A stretch of 64,000 bases of DNA. It comes from Pegea sp. RAD2-039. Taxonomy: Eukaryota; Chordata; Thaliacea; Salpida; Salpidae. Every line of letters starts with the position of its first letter. Position 1 is the stretch's first letter. The stretch is from the NCBI GenBank assembly GCA_034620365.1, contig JAQGEQ010000380.1, positions 3,038,001-3,102,000 of the forward strand, in the 5' to 3' direction. Under the pieces are notes generated by a model. It was not told the DNA's origin. It saw only the letters and a program-made list of their open reading frames with translations, and searched no databases. Positions 59,641-64,000 of the stretch are shown here, piece after piece. The translations under genes and the position numbers were made by a program.

Positions 59641-61759
59641 TTAAAAAGTAAGAAACAAAGCATTTACTTTCACTGATACTTCTAGCAGCTTATTAGGCAT
59701 TTGACTTTTCGATATACTCATAATGGTGACTAACAATTTGATAGCTCCATAATTCACCTGTAAAATTATTTAAATAGAAATTAGATATAGTTTTTACAGT
59801 TATTTTTTGCAGGTAACCTTTATTTGAATTTTCTTACTTCCAAAATACAAATCAGCCTCTCTAAATTCTGTAGCTATAAAATTTAAGGATTTTATTTGTA
59901 GTTCATTCTCGATTTCATCTCGAAACTACAGGAAATATATATAAATATAAAACCAATTTGTAAAATTGATAATTTACTTTATTTAAATACTTCTGAACTT
60001 CATAATCAGCCACTTTCCAATTACTATACACCTTAAAATAACAAAAGCAAGGTAGTTATCGATAGTTTATGCTTATCATTAAAATGCTTTGTAAAATAAT
60101 ATTATGAAATAATTTCAAACTTATAATACTATGTTGTATGTAATGTTTTGAATCTCATAAACTTATAAATCATTCACAAATGCGATATTTTATTCTAGCA
60201 TTTTTGAAAAACTTAAAGTTACTAGCCACACGTTTCAGAATAATTTCCTAAGTGGAATTTTTGTATTTTTATCTTTTTAGTTAAATATTTACTAATCTTA
60301 CTGTAAAAAAGTTTATAAACTAATTTACGATTAAGCCGTTTTAAGATTAATTCAGAAAAAAATTTAAAAAATGATCTGTTGATAAAAAAATTTATTTAAA
60401 CTTTAAGAAATTAAAAAGTTTTTGCTTGCCCCTCAAATAATATTTGAAATACTTTCAAAGTTATAAATTTGGCGGTTTAAGAAATGTTTCTTTTAAAAAC
60501 CAAAAGTATTAAAAATGATTTATCGGTTTGCATCTAGCAAGATAGAATTAAAACATTCTTCTTACTTGTTCAGAATATACAGCAGCTAAAATTTCGCTGA
60601 AGTAAGGTTGGTAAGACAACTGTTCTTTGAAATTTATCTAAAAAAGTACCAAAAAGTAGTATTTATTTTATTTTCGTTTTGTTTATATATAAAAGTAATA
60701 AGTTTATTTTTTACAAAGTACAAAAGAATCTCATAATAATAAAAACTGTAAAAACAAAAAAATACTATTGTAAATAATTCAACAAAAGTAAAAGAACTAC
60801 TTTAGCAATTAGTGTACTGCTAACACTAATAAAGGTTAGGGTGCTAATAAGAAATTTTTAATGATATTTAAAACCAGATTTGCAAACTCATCAGATAATT
60901 CTTTTAATGTGGATGAATATTAAATTCAACGTAATCCAAATGAAGCTGCTTCTTTATAAAACAATTAAACTACAGTCCTACTGTTAAACATTTAATTAGA
61001 AAATAATAATAATAATAACTCACAATAATATCATAAGAAATCAAAGTTAGTTTTCTTCCTTCTTCTGGTAGGGATTCGTAAACTGTAATTAAAACATCAA
61101 AGAGCCCACAATTAATCTGCAAACAAAATCAAAGAAAAAAGATCACTATTAAACAGAACTGTGAAGTTATACTATTATTAGCTATCTATATGCAAATTTT
61201 TTCAAACCAATATTTGATAGTTAACACCAGCAACTATTTGATATCGATAAATATATGGAATATATTGACTAAAACTTCCAAGCTTCAATTCAAGTTTTCC
61301 ACGAAACTACAAAGAAGTCAAACAATTTGAAAAACCAAGTTTAAAAAAATGACTTTTTATCATATAACTATCATGTCTTTAATTCCTACCTGTTCAGCAA
61401 TTAATTGGATGTAATCGTCCAAAGCAGGTTTCCATGCAGAAAAAGCTCCAGTAAGGACTTCATCTTTAATTGATGAGATATCCTTGAAAATTCTAACTTT
61501 TTCTATAGTATCGAGCAAAGATTATTTGTAAAAAAAGTTAATAAAATATTGTTGATATTACTTTTCCAGTTGTATTTACCATTTGCAACTAAATAGGAAT
61601 TTACTTTTTAAACATTACTCTCTTTTAGGTTTTTATTTTCTTAGTGAAAATAATGGTTAATAATGATTTAGAATAAAATTAAAAATCAGTGCAATACGTT
61701 TCACCTGCAGTAGTTGTAGCTACAACAAGGAGTAATAAAGTAAATAAAATTGACTTCAT
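59641..61759 (-). CDS. Secreted protein of unknown family, seven exons
   Basis: Minus-strand exons (high to low): 61759-61705, 61502-61390, 61116-61024, 60637-60566, 60031-59978, 59925-59818, 59757-59641. They join to about 203 residues. Residues 1-18 are a signal peptide (MKSILFTLLLLVVATTTA). The first intron is in phase 1 and all later ones in phase 0. The mature part looks mostly helical with few cysteines and no membrane helix. Exons 2-3 (FKDISSIKDEVL..., INCGLFDVLITV) resemble exons 6-7 (FRDEIENELQI..., VNYGAIKLLVTI), suggesting an internal duplication. I do not recognise the family. Exons 1-4 are the firmest. At exon 6 a stronger donor (GTAAGA after TTTGGAA) would give a different last exon ending at 59693, but the weaker donor used here keeps phase 0 and the repeat similarity. 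Confidence 0.6.
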
Positions 61760-62801
61760 TTTATAGAGTATCCTGAAAAAGTTGTTATAATTTCAATAAA
61801 TATCTGATATAAGTATTTGATATTACTGATGATATCATATTTATAAACAAATCTTTTTAAACAAGTTTTTTGATTAGATTGTCCGTTAAAACTAGAGCAT
61901 TCTGCTGTACCAAAGATCTTATTTGTTGATTTATTCGGGGACTCTGATCTAGTAAAAACCTGATTCTGGTTATATGGAAATCTTTGCAACAACTGTTTAT
62001 AAATATATGAAGCTTATTTTCAGGAAAAAAATTTTCTAAACAAAATTTATTCTATTAACTCTACATCAGATTAAAACATTACTTTGAACAAAAGCTTACT
62101 TTCTAGCTTATTTGCTTCGGGCAATAAACTAGTATTTATAGACAGCTTAGAAATATTTTTCTAATAAAAACTATTTATCATGAAATCTCAAAAGTATGAA
62201 TTTTACAAAATTATTAATTTAAGTTCTTAGAATTACATTTAGACAATTTAGAAAATGCTTTTATTCTGATTATTTTAAAGCATGTATACAGCTAAGTAAA
62301 TTCAATACAACATGTGCTTTACAAACATAAGAAATTAGACTGCAAATTACAACTGATCAAGATGTTTTACTTCTTTTGTATATAAATTTTTGTAAGCAAT
62401 CAGCTCAATTTATTCTTAATGTTGTCCTTAAAGAATATTTAAGACTGAGTTGGAAAATATTTATTGAAATATATTGTTTTGAATTAAATGTGGCTACCAA
62501 ATTCGTTTATGATTTTTGTATATTCATTAGTGGTCTATTTGAAATGTGAAGTTGATTTACTTTTGTGTTAAAGCCTTTTACAGAACAAATCCAATAAAAA
62601 GTCATTAAATTTTTTTATAACAATATTGGTTTATAAAAAAACTCTTATAACTTTACTAATAATATTTGTAAGAGATCAAAATAATTTTATCACTAAAATT
62701 TATAAAAACTGTTTCATCGAGGAATTTTTTTCATTTTTATGATAATTTCAAGAAAACAATTGTTTTAATTATTTTTAATTTATTTTGATAAGTATTGAAA
62801 G
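61760..62801. other. AT-rich intergenic region between divergent genes
   Basis: It is the presumed promoter region of the minus-strand secreted-protein gene and the tentative plus-strand gene. No other gene is recognised. Confidence 0.4.
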
Positions 62802-63400
62802 ATGGCAGCGTTTCCCAAACAGTTTCATGTTGCTAGTTGCAGCTTACATGCGCATAAATCTAAACTATCAGGTTTAGTAACTTGAGGTTTAATTTGTAAT
62901 TTTTAATTTTGAACGACTTGCTTATAGTTAGTTATAAAAACGTTGCAAAAATTATTAAAACTTGTAGCTTACAAACAATAAAAAAGCGACCACGATGGGG
63001 ATCGAACCCACAATCTTCCGATTCGAAGTCGGACGCCATATCCATTAGGCCACGCGGCCGCTTATGATTGTAAATTTTTATTAAATTTTATTTTTTGTAC
63101 TTTTCTGTAGATTTATTATATCTATAACCCTGTGTTTGATACTTTTTAATTTATCCTCTTAAGTAGCAAAAATTGATGTTTTGTAAAATGAAGTCAATAA
63201 AAATAATTAATAACTTTTACTCATTACAGCCAAAGAGAAAAACTATTAGTAGAAAAACCAAAAGAAAGTATCGAGCAAAAAAATTTACAAAATTTGCAAA
63301 GAAAGTTACAACGCACTGCTTTGGCTTAAAAAATAATGCATGGTTATTAAATAGAACATCTAAAATATTAATGAGTACCATTATGAAATATTATAAATAG
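62802..63400 (+). CDS. Tentative small, very basic protein, two exons
   Basis: An ATG in good context (AAAGATGGCAGCG) opens MAAFPKQFHVASCSLHAHKS. A donor at 62877 (TTA/GTAACT) and an acceptor at 63229 (ATTACAG) keep the frame and join it to a 56-residue Lys/Arg-rich exon (KRKTISRKTKRKYRAKKFTK) ending at 63400, for 81 residues in all. The composition suggests binding to nucleic acid or a ribosomal or nucleolar place, but I do not recognise the family. The intron would contain the minus-strand tRNA-Arg gene. It could also be two unrelated chance frames. Confidence 0.35.
62988..63059 (-). tRNA. tRNA-Arg, anticodon TCG
   Basis: 72 bases on the minus strand. The acceptor pair is GGCCGCG/CGTGGTC (two G-U pairs). 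The anticodon stem is TCCGA/TCGGA with loop CTTCGAA, anticodon TCG at 63024-63026, and the B box is GGTTCGATCC. A TTTTTT polymerase III stop follows directly. Confidence 0.95.
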
Positions 63401-64000
63401 ATGCCTTAAATTGAACTACAAAGCTTATATACTGTTGGTAAAGTATAGTATAATGAGTTGACACAAAGCATTTGCATTATTACGATTTCGGAAGTAGGTT
63501 TAAGTAAGTGATTTGCATATTTTCTATTTCGTTGTTTATTGGGTGTTCGTTTTTCTAAGAGCAAAAATTTGGAATATTGTAATTATAAATTATTTTAGTA
63601 CTTAGTTTCAGGTTTTATCTTAAAACAGTTTATAAGAAGCTTCTATTGAATCAACTTGATCAAAATATAAATAAAAAGTATTTTATCTAAAATTTAAAGT
63701 TTAATAGCTGTCAAAGCTATTATAAAGATTGTAGTTATTTAAGTAAAAAACTGAAAAGAAACAATTCGCTGAATCGTTTGTACGAAGCCATAAAATTAAA
63801 AGACCATTAAGGTCTTATGGTCATAAATTTATTTCTTTAGGTTTTAATAGTTAAAACTTACTATCAAATGATTAATACTTATGGAGACTTTTTGTATAAA
63901 TTTTTTTTATAAATTTTTCTCCAATTGACTCTATATTTAAAATTTGTACCAGAATTGTTATTAAAATTTTTGCTATTTAATTGATACTTATAATCTCTAT
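63401..64000. other. AT-rich sequence at window end
   Basis: No gene or RNA is recognised on either strand. Confidence 0.4.

Noticed and set aside
59693-59757. Alternative reading of the last exon of the 59641-61759 gene (ELWSYQIVSHHYEYIEK).
   Set aside because: It needs a phase 1 junction, unlike introns 2-5 of the gene, and loses the similarity of the last exon to exon 3. Kept only as an alternative.
61185-61316. Minus-strand stretch reading YRYQIVAGVNYQILV, very like the cystatin QxVxG signature.
   Set aside because: It lies in the intron between exons 2 and 3 of the secreted-protein gene, ends at a stop right after the motif, has no cystatin-like partner exons around it and does not fit the phase of the flanking exons. 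Chance similarity is the simpler reading.

Overview
The window is AT-rich nuclear DNA from a multicellular animal. Genes have canonical GT-AG introns, some as short as about 50 bases, AATAAA polyadenylation signals and nuclear-type tRNA genes with internal promoters. It carries animal-type genes (TMEM181, a TMEM248/TMEM219-family protein, DNAJC27/RBJ, a MOXD1-like copper monooxygenase) and CR1-like LINE copies. The mix points to an invertebrate, but I cannot name the phylum from sequence alone.

Left part (about 1-32 kb): a young gene cluster set in repeats. Four near-identical genes (starting at 5282, 10688, 14271 and 30416, all +) encode small secreted peptides of 76-77 residues. Each has its own conserved promoter block with a TATA box, two short coding introns, and an intron that starts one base after the stop codon. 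A fifth, strongly diverged member lies on the minus strand at 1923-2413. The duplicated units carry fossils of an LTR element and a LINE, and CR1-like 3' ends are scattered between them. Copies 1 and 3 differ by nine amino-acid-changing substitutions and one silent one, while introns 1 and 2 are almost unchanged. This suggests fast evolution of the mature N-terminus. Between copies 3 and 4 sits a 14-exon DBH-like/MOXD1-like monooxygenase (23386-27878).

Right part (about 36-64 kb): conserved housekeeping genes, all on the plus strand. They are an ARF GTPase, a TMED4/TMED9 (p24 alpha) cargo receptor, an SLC5 sodium-coupled monocarboxylate-type transporter, TMEM181, DNAJC27 and a TMEM248-like protein. 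Four of these (ARF, TMED, SLC5, DNAJC27) have an uninterrupted coding sequence, while their neighbours have many introns. Several act in membrane traffic (ARF, TMED) or are membrane proteins, but nothing suggests an operon.

Five tRNA genes are present: two tRNA-Ser(GCT)/tRNA-Ala pairs in opposite orientation about 18 kb apart, each with the same 4-base spacer, and one tRNA-Arg(TCG). One pair has Ala-CGC and the other Ala-TGC. The right end holds a minus-strand, seven-exon gene for a secreted protein of about 203 residues that I do not recognise, and a tentative two-exon gene for a very basic small protein.

The best candidate for something undescribed is the secreted-peptide cluster with its diverged minus-strand relative. 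Its function cannot be read from the sequence.
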